Source of the DNA: Pseudomonas putida
GTDB lineage: Bacteria > Pseudomonadota > Gammaproteobacteria > Pseudomonadales > Pseudomonadaceae
Direction: 5' to 3'
Assembly (NCBI RefSeq): GCF_028682635.1
Contig: NZ_JANHLK010000009.1
Coordinates: 1-64,000, forward strand
Length of the DNA: 64,000 nucleotides
Part shown: positions 18,176-27,056 of the stretch, in pieces
How the letters are laid out: every line of letters starts with the position of its first letter
Position numbering within the stretch: position 1 is the stretch's first letter
The notes under the pieces: generated by a model
Database searches by the model: none
What the model was told of the DNA's origin: nothing
What the model saw: only the letters and a program-made list of their open reading frames with translations
Translations under genes and position numbers: made by a program

Positions 18176-19329
18176 TGACCGCGCCCATGACTTCCTTGTC
18201 CAACATCCCGGCCCAATCCAGCGCAGTGACCGCCCCTGTCAGCAAGGCATCGGGGATCTTTTTCGTGGCTTTCCTGGCGCTGGGTTTCGTCTCATGCACC
18301 TGGCTGCTGTTGAGCGGCAAAGTCGAGATGCTGCCGCCCAGGTTGACGCTCGATGAGGCGCTGCACGGCGAGGTCACCCACAAGGTCGCCAAGCAGCTGT
18401 CGAAGGCTGCCGTGCCGGAACAGGGCGCGGACCTGGAACGTGGCGCCAGCTGGCTGTTGCTCGGCGATACCGGCCCGCGTGTGCGTTCCGGCTGCCCGGG
18501 CTGGCTGTTCCTGACCGACGAGATGCGCATCAATCGTCACGCTCAAGCCAACGCCGAGACCAAGGCGGGTGTGGTGCAAGAGATCCAGAAACGCCTGGCC
18601 AGTCGTGGCATCAAGCTGCTGGTGGCGGTGGTGCCGGACAAGAGCCGCATCGCCAGTGCGCAACTGTGCGACCTGCGCCGACCGCTGCAGTTGCAGCCGC
18701 GTGCGGTGGCGTGGGTCGATGGCTTGAACAAGGCCGGCGTCGCCGCGATCGATCTCGCCCCGAACTTGCAACCCCTGGGTGCCGACGCCTACCTGCGCAC
18801 CGATACCCACTGGAGCGAAACCGGTTCCGCGGCGGCGGCCAGGGCGGTGGCCAGGCAGGTACAATCCCTGGGCATCAGTGCCACGCCACACAAAGACTTC
18901 GAGGTGAAGGTCCAGGACCCGGCTCGCCGTCCTGGCGACCTGGTGCGGTTGGCCGGGCTCGAGTGGCTGCCGGTGACCTGGCAACCGCAGCCGGAAACTG
19001 TCGCTGCCACCCAGATCTCCGAGAAAGCTGGCGATGTACAAAGCGGCGGCGATAACCTCGATGACCTGTTCGGCGATGACAATTTGCCGAACGTGGCGTT
19101 GATCGGTACTTCGTTCTCGCGCAATTCCAACTTTACCGGTTTCCTGCAACAGGCACTGGGCGCGCCGATTGGTAACTTTGCCAAGGACGGAGGAGAGTTC
19201 GCAGGTGGCGCCAATGGTTATTTCGATAATCCGGCGTTCAAACAGACTCCGCCGAAGCTGGTGATCTGGGAAATTCCCGAGCGGGATTTGCAGACGCCTT
19301 ACAGTGAAGTCATCGACTGGGCCAAATAA
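18175..19329 (+). CDS. wssI: WssI, AlgJ/AlgX-like cellulose O-acetyltransferase
   Basis: 384-residue protein anchored by one N-terminal TM segment (about 25-45), with a periplasmic SGNH-like domain. The family motifs PDKSRI, TDTHWSETG (Asp/His pair) and the nucleophile elbow LIGTSFSRN (Ser) are in the expected order. It should attach acetyl groups to cellulose in the periplasm, completing WssFGHI. A small GAGGC/GCCTC hairpin (19336-19350) and a REP element follow, and the wss operon ends here. Confidence 0.93.
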   Translation: MTAPMTSLSNIPAQSSAVTAPVSKASGIFFVAFLALGFVSCTWLLLSGKVEMLPPRLTLDEALHGEVTHKVAKQLSKAAVPEQGADLERGASWLLLGDTGPRVRSGCPGWLFLTDEMRINRHAQANAETKAGVVQEIQKRLASRGIKLLVAVVPDKSRIASAQLCDLRRPLQLQPRAVAWVDGLNKAGVAAIDLAPNLQPLGADAYLRTDTHWSETGSAAAARAVARQVQSLGISATPHKDFEVKVQDPARRPGDLVRLAGLEWLPVTWQPQPETVAATQISEKAGDVQSGGDNLDDLFGDDNLPNVALIGTSFSRNSNFTGFLQQALGAPIGNFAKDGGEFAGGANGYFDNPAFKQTPPKLVIWEIPERDLQTPYSEVIDWAK

Positions 19330-19335
19330 ACCGGT

Positions 19336-19376
19336 GAGGCTGATGGCCTCATCGCTGGCAAGCCAGCTCCTACAGG
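19336..19376. repeat. Small hairpin plus single REP after wssI
   Basis: GAGGC-N5-GCCTC (19336-19350) is followed by one REP unit, ATCGCTGGCAAGCCAGCTCC plus TACAGG (19351-19376). It may stabilise or end the wss transcript. Confidence 0.65.
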
Positions 19377-19404
19377 GATTATGGCTCAGCGGGAAAAGCC
19401 ATAT

Positions 19405-19444
19405 CGTTATTCTTTAACGGTATTTAAATTAGTCTTCTTATATC
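19405..19444 (+). promoter_or_regulatory. Putative sulfur-starvation control element upstream of the tauD-like gene
   Basis: An AT-rich island in a GC-rich genome. It contains CGTTA-N5-TAACG (19405-19419) and TTAAATTAGTCTTCTTAT (19424-19441). Nearly the same sequence, TTAAATAGTCTTTTTAAG, occurs upstream of oscA-sbp at 57013. Sharing between two sulfur-scavenging loci suggests a CysB-type activator site or the promoter it controls. Confidence 0.55.
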
Positions 19445-19569
19445 TATAAAGTTAATTCCCTGCGTACCTGCCGACCAATCGGCGCGCCGCACGACACGAA
19501 CCAACACGACATCCGTGAGTTTCTGATCGACGCGCGCGCCCTTGAGCGTGCCGTGCGTGGGAGTGTTTT

Positions 19570-20457
19570 ATGTCTGCAGCTTCAGCATCGCCAAGCATCG
19601 CGCCACAATTCTTCGAAATCCGCCCGTTCAGCGGCGCGGTGGGTGCCGAAATCATCGGTCTCGATTTGTCCCGCCCGCTCGATGACCAGGACTTCGCACG
19701 CATTCACCGTGCGCACCTGGATCATCACGTGGTGGTGTTCCGCGACCAACGCATTACCCCCGAGCAGCAAATCGATTTCAGCCGCCGTTTTGGCGTGTTG
19801 CAGATCCATGTGCTCAAGCAATTCCTGCTGGCCGGGCACCCGGAAATCCTCATCGTTTCCAATATCATCGAGAACGGCCAATCCATCGGTCTGGGAGATG
19901 CCGGCAAGTTCTGGCACTCCGATCTTTCCTATAAGGAACTGCCAAGCCTGGGTTCGATGCTGCATGCCCAGGAACTGCCGTCCGAAGGCGGTGACACCCT
20001 GTTCGCCGACATGCACAAAGCCTGGGAGAACCTGCCCGAGGCGCTGCGCAAGGCCGTCGAAGGGCGCTCGGCCGCGCACTCCTACACGGCGCGCTACAGC
20101 GAGACCAAATTCGAAGGCAACTGGCGCCCGACCCTGACCCCTGAACAACTGGCGCAAGTCGCCGAAGTCATCCACCCGGTCGTGCGCACCCACCCGGAAA
20201 ACGGCCGCAAGGCGTTGTTCGTCAGCGAGGGTTTCACCACCCGCATCGTTGGCTTGCCGGAAGACGAGAGCAAGCAATTGCTCGACGAGCTCTACGCCCA
20301 CAGCGTGTTGCCGCAAAACATCTACCGCCATCAGTGGCAGCCCCATGACCTGGTGTTCTGGGACAACCGTTCGCTGATCCACCTCGCCGCCGGATGTCCC
20401 AGCCATCTGCGCCGCAAGTTGTATCGCACCACCATCCAGGGCGACGCGCCTTTCTGA
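19570..20457 (+). CDS. TauD/TfdA-family 2-oxoglutarate-dependent dioxygenase
   Basis: Fe(II)/2-oxoglutarate dioxygenase of 295 residues, expected to release sulfite or another inorganic group from an organic substrate. Iron ligands appear as His-x-Asp in KFWHSDLSY and the distal His in SLIHLAAG. The 2-oxoglutarate-binding Arg lies in KLYRTTIQG, and GFTTRIV matches TauD. The distal-His segment differs from the QHYA form of classical TauD, so taurine is not assured as substrate. It precedes three ABC transporter genes; classical order is tauABCD. Confidence 0.88.
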   Translation: MSAASASPSIAPQFFEIRPFSGAVGAEIIGLDLSRPLDDQDFARIHRAHLDHHVVVFRDQRITPEQQIDFSRRFGVLQIHVLKQFLLAGHPEILIVSNIIENGQSIGLGDAGKFWHSDLSYKELPSLGSMLHAQELPSEGGDTLFADMHKAWENLPEALRKAVEGRSAAHSYTARYSETKFEGNWRPTLTPEQLAQVAEVIHPVVRTHPENGRKALFVSEGFTTRIVGLPEDESKQLLDELYAHSVLPQNIYRHQWQPHDLVFWDNRSLIHLAAGCPSHLRRKLYRTTIQGDAPF

Positions 20458-20475
20458 TTTGCCGGAGATTTGACC

Positions 20476-21501
20476 ATGTCCAAACGTCTACCCTTTGCAC
20501 CGCTGGCCGCGGCCCTCGGCCTGGGTTTCAGCCTGATCGCCGGCAGCCTGGTGGCACCGACCGTGGCCCACGCCGAAGGTGAAATCCGCATCGCCGAACA
20601 GTTCGGCATCGTCTACCTGCTGCTCAACGTGGTGCGCGACCAGAACCTGATCGAGAAGTACGGCAAGCAGGAAGGCATCGACATCAAGGTCGACTGGACC
20701 CAGCTCTCCGGTGGCGCGGCGGTCAACGATGCGCTGCTCTCCGGTTCGATCGACATTGCCGGTGCCGGCGTCGGTCCGCTGCTGACCATCTGGGACCGCA
20801 CCCACGGCAAGCAGAACGTCAAGGCCGTGGCCTCCCTGGGTAACTTCCCGTACTACCTGGTGAGCAACAATCCCAAGGTCAAGACCATCGCCGATTTCAC
20901 CGAGAAGGACCGCATTGCGGTGCCGGCCGTGGGCGTGTCGGTGCAGTCGCGCTTCCTGCAATACGCGGCCGCCAAGCAGTGGGGTGACAAGGAATTCAAT
21001 CGCCTCGACAAGTACACCATCGCCGTCCCTCACCCTGATGCCACGGCCGCATTGATCGCCGGCGGCACCGAGTTGAGCGGGCACTTCTCCAACCCGCCGT
21101 TCCAGGATCAGGCGCTGACCAACCCGAACGTGCACGTGGTGCTCAACACCTATGACCTGCTCGGCCCCAACTCGCCGACGGTGCTGTTTGCCACCGAGAA
21201 ATTCCGTGAGGAAAACCCGAAGACCTACAAGGCCTTCATCGATGCGCTGACCGAAGCCGCGCAATTCGCGCAAAACGATAAAGGCGCGGCGGCGGACACT
21301 TACATCCGCGTCACCAAGGCCAAGATCGACCGCGCCGAACTGCTGAAAATCATCGACAACCCGCAGTTCGAATTCAGCGTCACGCCGAAAAATACCTACC
21401 CGCTGGCCGAGTTCCTCTACCGTGTGGGCGCGATCAAAAACAAACCGGATTCGTGGAAGGACTACTTTTTCCAGGATGCCAAACCGCTGCAAGGGAGCTG
21501 A
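20476..21501 (+). CDS. Sulfonate/taurine-type ABC substrate-binding protein
   Basis: NitT/TauT (SsuA-like) periplasmic binding protein of 341 residues with a signal peptide ending near VAHAEGE. Family features include the early LSGGAAVNDALLSGSIDIAG segment and a hinge region around AVPAVGVSVQSR. The start ATG 20476 has CGGAG eight bases upstream; the TTG two codons earlier is less likely. Its stop is five bases before the ATPase gene. The exact ligand (alkane-sulfonate, taurine, sulfate ester) cannot be read from sequence. Confidence 0.88.
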   Translation: MSKRLPFAPLAAALGLGFSLIAGSLVAPTVAHAEGEIRIAEQFGIVYLLLNVVRDQNLIEKYGKQEGIDIKVDWTQLSGGAAVNDALLSGSIDIAGAGVGPLLTIWDRTHGKQNVKAVASLGNFPYYLVSNNPKVKTIADFTEKDRIAVPAVGVSVQSRFLQYAAAKQWGDKEFNRLDKYTIAVPHPDATAALIAGGTELSGHFSNPPFQDQALTNPNVHVVLNTYDLLGPNSPTVLFATEKFREENPKTYKAFIDALTEAAQFAQNDKGAAADTYIRVTKAKIDRAELLKIIDNPQFEFSVTPKNTYPLAEFLYRVGAIKNKPDSWKDYFFQDAKPLQGS

Positions 21502-21506
21502 CCGAC

Positions 21507-22367
21507 ATGAACGCCCCCTTGCAAGGCCACACGGTCAGCAAACCGATCGCCGCAGCCCAGGCGCTGTTGTCGGTCGATAACGTCAGCCTGGAGTACCGCA
21601 CGCCCCAGCGGGTGGTGCGGGCCACCCACCAGGTCAGCTTCGAGGTCGATCCGGCGGACCGTTTTGTCCTGCTCGGGCCGTCCGGTTGCGGCAAGTCGAC
21701 ATTGCTCAAGGCCGCCGCCGGCTTCATCCAGCCAGTCGAAGGCGAGATCCGCCTTCAGGGTCAGCGCGTCGATGCGCCGGGGCCGGACCGCATTGTCGTG
21801 TTCCAGGAATTCGATCAACTGCCGCCGTGGAAAACCGTCAAGCAGAACGTGATGTTTCCGCTGCTGGCCTCGAAAACCCTCAAGCGTAAAGAGGCCGAAG
21901 AGCGGGCGCTGCACTACCTGGAAAAGGTCGGCCTGGCGGCATTTGCCGACGCCTATCCACATACCCTGTCGGGCGGCATGAAGGCGCGCGTTGCCATCGC
22001 CCGGGCGCTGGCGATGCAGCCGAAAATCCTCCTGATGGACGAACCCTTCGCCGCGCTCGACGCCCTGACCCGACGCAAGATGCAGGAAGAGTTGCTGCTG
22101 CTCTGGGAGGAGGTGCGTTTCACGCTGCTGTTCGTCACGCACTCCATCGAAGAGGCGTTGGTGGTGGGCAATCGCATCCTGTTGCTTTCGCCACATCCGG
22201 GTCGGGTGCGGGCGGAAGTCCACAGTCATCAATACGATCTACACAGCCTCGGCGGCGTGGCTTTTCAGGAGTCGGCGCGGCGCATTCACAGGTTGTTGTT
22301 CGATGAAGGCCAGTCACCGGAGACCGAGCGCGAGCTGGGTTTCGCTGACATCCGCATCGCTTATTGA
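21507..22367 (+). CDS. Sulfonate/taurine-type ABC transporter ATPase
   Basis: Nucleotide-binding subunit of 286 residues (TauB/SsuB type). Walker A GPSGCGKST, Q-loop VFQEFDQLPPW, signature LSGGM and Walker B ILLMDEPFAALD are all present, with the switch His in FVTHSIEEA. LSGGM is a common variant in the NitT/TauT group. The ATG at 21507 lies five bases after the binding-protein stop. It works with the permease gene at 22389. Confidence 0.92.
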   Translation: MNAPLQGHTVSKPIAAAQALLSVDNVSLEYRTPQRVVRATHQVSFEVDPADRFVLLGPSGCGKSTLLKAAAGFIQPVEGEIRLQGQRVDAPGPDRIVVFQEFDQLPPWKTVKQNVMFPLLASKTLKRKEAEERALHYLEKVGLAAFADAYPHTLSGGMKARVAIARALAMQPKILLMDEPFAALDALTRRKMQEELLLLWEEVRFTLLFVTHSIEEALVVGNRILLLSPHPGRVRAEVHSHQYDLHSLGGVAFQESARRIHRLLFDEGQSPETERELGFADIRIAY

Positions 22368-22388
22368 GCCGTTTGAGAGGAGGGCCCG

Positions 22389-23255
22389 ATGAGCCATTTA
22401 TCATCTTCGCGTGAAGAATTCGAAACCGTTTTGCAGCCACTGACCAGCGTGCCGCTGGAGCGTGAATTACCGCTCGGCCAACGCCTGTGGCAACAGGGCT
22501 GGCTGCGCAAAAGCCTGATCCTGATTCTGCTTGCCGTACTCTGGGAGGCCACTGCGCGTTACACGAACAACGACTTGCTGTTGCCGAGTTTTGTGCAGAC
22601 CGCTCATGCGCTGTATGACGGCCTGCTCAGCGGTGAGTTGCTGGGCAAGGTGTGGATTTCCCTGGTGGTGCTGCTCAAGGGCTACCTGATCGGCATTGTC
22701 CTGGCGTTTGCCCTGACGACGCTGGCGGTATCGACCCAATTCGGTCGCGACCTGCTCAGCACCCTGACCTCGATGTTCAACCCATTGCCGGCGATTGCGC
22801 TGCTGCCGCTGGCGCTGCTGTGGTTTGGCCTTGGGCAGAACAGTCTGATCTTCGTGCTGGTGCATTCCGTGCTCTGGGCCCTGGCGCTCAATACTTACGC
22901 AGGCTTTCTCGGCGTTTCGGAAACCCTGCGCATGGCCGGACGCAACTACGGCCTCAAGGGCATGCGCTTCGTGCTGTTCATCCTGATCCCAGCGGCACTG
23001 CCGTCGATCCTCGCCGGATTGAAAATCGGCTGGGCCTTCGCCTGGCGCACGTTAATTGCCGCCGAATTGGTGTTTGGGGCCACCAGCGGCAAGGGCGGGT
23101 TGGGGTGGTACATCTTCCAGAACCGCAATGAGTTGTATACGGACAAGGTGTTTGCGGGGTTGGCGGTGGTGATTTTGATTGGGTTGCTGGTAGAGAATCT
23201 GGTGTTTGATTCGTTGGAGCGGGTGACGGTGAAGCGGTGGGGGATGCAGCGTTGA
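22389..23255 (+). CDS. Sulfonate/taurine-type ABC transporter permease
   Basis: Inner-membrane permease of 288 residues (TauC/SsuC type) with about six TM helices. The EAA coupling loop shows as EtlRMAGRNYGLKGMRFVLFILIPAALPSI in its usual place. GAGAGGAGGG upstream of the ATG is a strong ribosome-binding site. Last gene of the tauD-like operon. Confidence 0.92.
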   Translation: MSHLSSSREEFETVLQPLTSVPLERELPLGQRLWQQGWLRKSLILILLAVLWEATARYTNNDLLLPSFVQTAHALYDGLLSGELLGKVWISLVVLLKGYLIGIVLAFALTTLAVSTQFGRDLLSTLTSMFNPLPAIALLPLALLWFGLGQNSLIFVLVHSVLWALALNTYAGFLGVSETLRMAGRNYGLKGMRFVLFILIPAALPSILAGLKIGWAFAWRTLIAAELVFGATSGKGGLGWYIFQNRNELYTDKVFAGLAVVILIGLLVENLVFDSLERVTVKRWGMQR

Positions 23256-23287
23256 ATTGACATTGGCGCGATACAAAAGGGTGTGGG

Positions 23288-24226
23288 TCAGCTATTTTCG
23301 CGCATCCACACCAAACGTTGTATCCGGCTTATCCGGGCAGGGTCATTCTGTATCGCGACTGAGGCATGAGAGTTGTTCTCGCGAATTTGCTCAACCATAT
23401 GGCTCGGATCGGTGCGGGTTGATATCTGTGGGAGTTGGCGGGAGATGTCGCTATCAATTAATGGGCTCATGTCCTGGGCGGTGTATGGCGGAGGCGGAGG
23501 CGGTGGTCGAACTGAAGGTCTAGGCATGCGGCGTGTATACGCTGGAGGCGTTCCGTCAAAGATCGCCAAGGTGTTTGGAATCAGTTTTTTGTAGGAGAAG
23601 GTGCCAGGGTCATGGCTGAAGTACGCAGGTGGACTATTATGGGGTCTCGAAAAAGAGCTGATACTCCCAAATATTTCTTCAGTGGGAGGAACAGTACGAC
23701 GTAGGGATATCGAAGGCGCTGCGTCCATGGGTCTATTTCCGAGCGTGCCTCTCCCAGTGACAGGGGAGCTTGACACCCAGTGATCGAAAAGCGTGTTTGC
23801 TCTACGCCGAGCGTAGTTAATGGCGGTTTGTAGAGCTGAGGAAATGACGCGCAATACTCCAACATGTCCAGTCGGATCTATATGATTGACTGGATCTCCC
23901 ACGCAATACGTATACGGATTCAACCCGCCCCACCCAAACGGACTCCAACTGTCCGGACTATGAAACCGCATCAATCGCGGGTTGTAGGCACGATAGCCAT
24001 TACCCAACAAATACCAACTGGTTTGCATCTCACGCAATTGGCCATTGAGGCCCAGGTGTGTGATGACTTCCTGTTGCCCGGACTGTTGCCCGTAAGCGGA
24101 ATAGGCGATGGCGTTGGTTCTCCCATCGACGATTTCGACGATGATTGAATGGCTGCTGTCGGTTGCCAGCAGCGTCGTGCGTTGCCAGGAAGGAGATTTC
24201 TGATCAACAGGTTTGAGTTGAGTCAT
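23288..24226 (-). CDS. Orphan RHS repeat-associated core protein with unique tail
   Basis: 312-residue protein. Residues about 10-135 carry the RHS-associated core, ending in the diagnostic NGYRAYNPRLMRFHSPDS and the DPVNHIDPTGH boundary after which RHS proteins carry variable toxin domains. The remaining 175 residues show no domain I know; they are Pro/Ser/Arg rich and include a PPPPPPP run. No long RHS beta-cage, secretion signal or immunity gene is adjacent. GC content is lower than the neighbours. It may be a decayed polymorphic toxin or one of the short stand-alone RHS proteins common in Pseudomonas. Confidence 0.75.
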   Translation of the reverse strand: MTQLKPVDQKSPSWQRTTLLATDSSHSIIVEIVDGRTNAIAYSAYGQQSGQQEVITHLGLNGQLREMQTSWYLLGNGYRAYNPRLMRFHSPDSWSPFGWGGLNPYTYCVGDPVNHIDPTGHVGVLRVISSALQTAINYARRRANTLFDHWVSSSPVTGRGTLGNRPMDAAPSISLRRTVPPTEEIFGSISSFSRPHNSPPAYFSHDPGTFSYKKLIPNTLAIFDGTPPAYTRRMPRPSVRPPPPPPPYTAQDMSPLIDSDISRQLPQISTRTDPSHMVEQIRENNSHASVAIQNDPARISRIQRLVWMRENS

Positions 24227-24375
24227 GCCGATGGCTTCGCCGAAATATGGTCGAGAGATTTAGTTTTACACCTCACGTCCTCAGGCGAGAACTATCAGAA
24301 CTGCTAGGGCGTCTGGATCTTTTGATCTGCTAGCATTGCGCCTGAATCAATCCTGATTAGCTACGAGTGCTCCCC

Positions 24376-25299
24376 ATGCAACTCCCAGACATGAACCTCT
24401 TGGTCGCCCTCGACGCCCTCCTCGACGAGGGCAGTGTGGTGGGCGCGGCGCGGCGGATGAACCTCAGCCCGGCGGCGATGAGCCGCACGTTGACGCGCAT
24501 CCGCGAGGCCATTGGCGATCCGATACTGGTGCGTGCCGGCCGGGGGCTGGTGCCGACGCCGAAGGCGCTGGAGTTGCGCGAGCAGGTGCGCGACGTGGTG
24601 GAGCAGGCCGCGCAGTTGTTCCACTCGGCCAGGGTGGTGGATCTGGGCAGTTTGCGGCGGCGCTTCAGTATCCGCGCCAACGATTTTTTCATCGGCATCT
24701 ACGGCGGCAAGCTGTTCGATACCGTGGAGCGTCAGGCCCCGCATTGCGAATTGCGTTTTGCGCCAGAGGGCGATGGCGATGATGAGGCCTTGCGCGAGGG
24801 GCGCATCGATCTGAGCGTCAGCAACAACCGGCCGTTGATGCCGGAAGTGAAGGTGCAGAACCTGTTTTCCACTCAGTTTGTCGGCCTGGTGCGCGAGGAC
24901 CATCCATTGCTCGATGAGGAGATTACTGCCGAGCGTTTTGCAGGGTTTCCCCACATCAGTATGTCCCGCCGCGGTATCGCTCGAGGGCCGATCGATGCGG
25001 CACTCAACGCCCTGGGCCTGGAGCGCCGGGTAGCGGTGATCGCCCCGAGTTTCCACGCGGCGATGTTCGCCTTGCCCGATTCCGACCTGATTCTGCCGGT
25101 GCCCAGGGAGACGTTATTGAGCGTCCGTCGGCTGGGGCTGAAGTTGCGTTCGTTCACCCTGCCAATCCCGTTGCCCACCATCGTGCTCAACCAGGCCTGG
25201 CATCCTCGTTTCGACAATGACCCGGCTCACCGTTGGCTGCGCGAAACCCTGAAAACCTGCTGTGACGAGACGTGGCTGGCGGCGCAACCGGTCCCGTAG
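24376..25299 (+). CDS. LysR-family transcriptional regulator
   Basis: 307-residue regulator with an N-terminal helix-turn-helix (SVVGAARRMNLSPAAMSRTLTRIRE) and a C-terminal periplasmic-binding-like effector domain. It starts at the ATG at 24376; the GTG three codons earlier is possible. Its TAG stop falls inside a REP element. It lies about 195 bases upstream of an MFS efflux operon on the same strand and may regulate it, although LysR genes are more often divergent from their target. Confidence 0.85.
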   Translation: MQLPDMNLLVALDALLDEGSVVGAARRMNLSPAAMSRTLTRIREAIGDPILVRAGRGLVPTPKALELREQVRDVVEQAAQLFHSARVVDLGSLRRRFSIRANDFFIGIYGGKLFDTVERQAPHCELRFAPEGDGDDEALREGRIDLSVSNNRPLMPEVKVQNLFSTQFVGLVREDHPLLDEEITAERFAGFPHISMSRRGIARGPIDAALNALGLERRVAVIAPSFHAAMFALPDSDLILPVPRETLLSVRRLGLKLRSFTLPIPLPTIVLNQAWHPRFDNDPAHRWLRETLKTCCDETWLAAQPVP

Positions 25300-25386
25300 G
25301 AGCGAGCTTGCTCGCGAAAGCGGTGGGTCAGACGACTTCATTGTTGTCTGACACGCCCTCTTCGCGAGCAAGCCCGCTCCCACAGG
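25293..25386. repeat. Pair of inverted REP elements
   Basis: GTAGGAGCGAGCTTGCTCGCG (near 25296) and the inverted CGCGAGCAAGCCCGCTCC (near 25363) flank a small GTCAGAC/GTCTGAC hairpin. The first copy contains the LysR stop codon. Confidence 0.85.
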
Positions 25387-25494
25387 TTATTTATCGTTGC
25401 GTCTAGCGCACTTATAACCTGTCGATAAGTCAGTTTTCGTCAGGTCCCGACCTTTTTAGAATGCTCCGACACCAAAATCCCGGAGCTAGCAGTA

Positions 25495-27030
25495 ATGACT
25501 TCCCTGACGGTCACGGCCCCTATCGCCGCGGCCAGCCCGACGGCCACCGCGCCACAGGTTTTTGGTCCGCGGATCATCATCGGCCTGGTGGGCGTATTGC
25601 TCGCCGTGCTGGTGTCGGGCTTGAACGAAATGGTGACCAAGGTAGCCCTGGCCGACATCCGTGGAGCCTTGGCCATCGGCTACGACGAAGGCACCTGGCT
25701 GGTCGCCAGCTACGCCGCGACCTCGGTGGCGGCCATGGCCTTCGCGCCGTGGTGCGCGGTGACGCTGTCGCTGCGGCGCTTCACCCTGTGTGCCATCGGT
25801 GCCTTCACCCTGCTGGGCGTGTTGTGCCCGTTGGCGCCGAACTACGAAAGTCTGTTGGTCCTGCGTACGCTGCAAGGCCTTGCCGGTGGCGCGCTGCCGC
25901 CGATGCTGATGACCGTCGCCCTGCGTTTTCTGCCGGCCAACGTCAAGCTGTACGGACTGGCCGGTTATGCCCTCACTGCCACCTTCGGACCCGGACTGGG
26001 CACGCCGCTGGCCGGGCTATGGAGCGAGTACGTCGGCTGGCAGTGGACCTTTTGGCAGATCGTCGCGCCGTGCCTGATCGCCATGGTTGCCGTGGCCTAT
26101 GGCATCCCCCAGGACCCGCTGCGCCTGGAGCGCTTCAAGCAGTTCAACTGGTGTGGTCTGCTCCTGGGTTTTCCGGCGATCTGCATGCTGGTGATCGGCA
26201 TCCTGCAGGGCAATCGGCTGGACTGGTTCGAGTCGAGCCTGATCTGCGGATTGCTAGTGGTCGGTACGCTGTTGTTGGTGGCGTTCCTGATCAACGAGTG
26301 GTCGCAGCCAATTCCGTTTTTCAAACTGCAGATGCTCGGCATCCGCAACCTGTCGTTCGCCCTGATCACCCTGGCCGGCGTGCTGGTGGTGTTGCTGGCG
26401 GTGGTGATCATTCCGTCCAGCTATCTGGCGCAGGTCCAGGGTTATCGCCCGGTGCAGACCGCGCCCATCACCCTGTTGGCAGCGCTTCCGCAGTTGATCG
26501 CGCTGCCGTTGGTGGCGGCGCTGTGCAACCTGCGCTGGGTCGATTGCCGCTGGGTGCTGGGGATCGGCCTGAGCATGCTGGTGTTGTCCTGCATCGGCGG
26601 TTCGCAGCTGACCTCGGTGTGGATTCGCGACGAATTCTATGCCCTGCAACTGCTACAGATCTTCGGCCAACCGATGTCGGTGCTGCCATTGCTGATGCTC
26701 TCGACCGGCAGCATCAGCCCCATGGACGGCCCCTTCGCGTCGTCCTGGTTCAACACCGTCAAAGGCCTGGCGGCGGTGATCGCCACCGGCGTGCTGGAAA
26801 CCCTGACCACGCATCGCCTGCACTTTCACTCGACCATGCTGGTGGACCGCCTCGGTAATTCGCCCCTGGTCGACAGCGACACCCCGGGCCTTGCCCACCG
26901 CCTGCATGAGCAGGCCGTGGTGCTGGCCGCAGCGGATCTTTACCTGTGCATGGCTGGCGTCGCAGTGGCGCTGATCCTGCTGATTTTCTGGCTGCCGACG
27001 CGGATCTATCCGCCCCGTGCGCCGACTTGA
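25495..27030 (+). CDS. MFS multidrug transporter, DHA2/EmrB-like
   Basis: 511-residue major-facilitator transporter with about 14 predicted TM helices. The conserved loop motif (RTLQGLAGGALPPM) and motif C-like GPGLGTPLAGLWSE are present, typical of proton-driven drug exporters of the EmrB type. It forms an operon with an HlyD/EmrA-like adaptor and an OprM-like outer-membrane protein, giving a complete tripartite pump. Substrate unknown. Confidence 0.9.
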   Translation: MTSLTVTAPIAAASPTATAPQVFGPRIIIGLVGVLLAVLVSGLNEMVTKVALADIRGALAIGYDEGTWLVASYAATSVAAMAFAPWCAVTLSLRRFTLCAIGAFTLLGVLCPLAPNYESLLVLRTLQGLAGGALPPMLMTVALRFLPANVKLYGLAGYALTATFGPGLGTPLAGLWSEYVGWQWTFWQIVAPCLIAMVAVAYGIPQDPLRLERFKQFNWCGLLLGFPAICMLVIGILQGNRLDWFESSLICGLLVVGTLLLVAFLINEWSQPIPFFKLQMLGIRNLSFALITLAGVLVVLLAVVIIPSSYLAQVQGYRPVQTAPITLLAALPQLIALPLVAALCNLRWVDCRWVLGIGLSMLVLSCIGGSQLTSVWIRDEFYALQLLQIFGQPMSVLPLLMLSTGSISPMDGPFASSWFNTVKGLAAVIATGVLETLTTHRLHFHSTMLVDRLGNSPLVDSDTPGLAHRLHEQAVVLAAADLYLCMAGVAVALILLIFWLPTRIYPPRAPT

Positions 27031-27056
27031 ACGCATCACTGAAACAGAAGGTTTTC

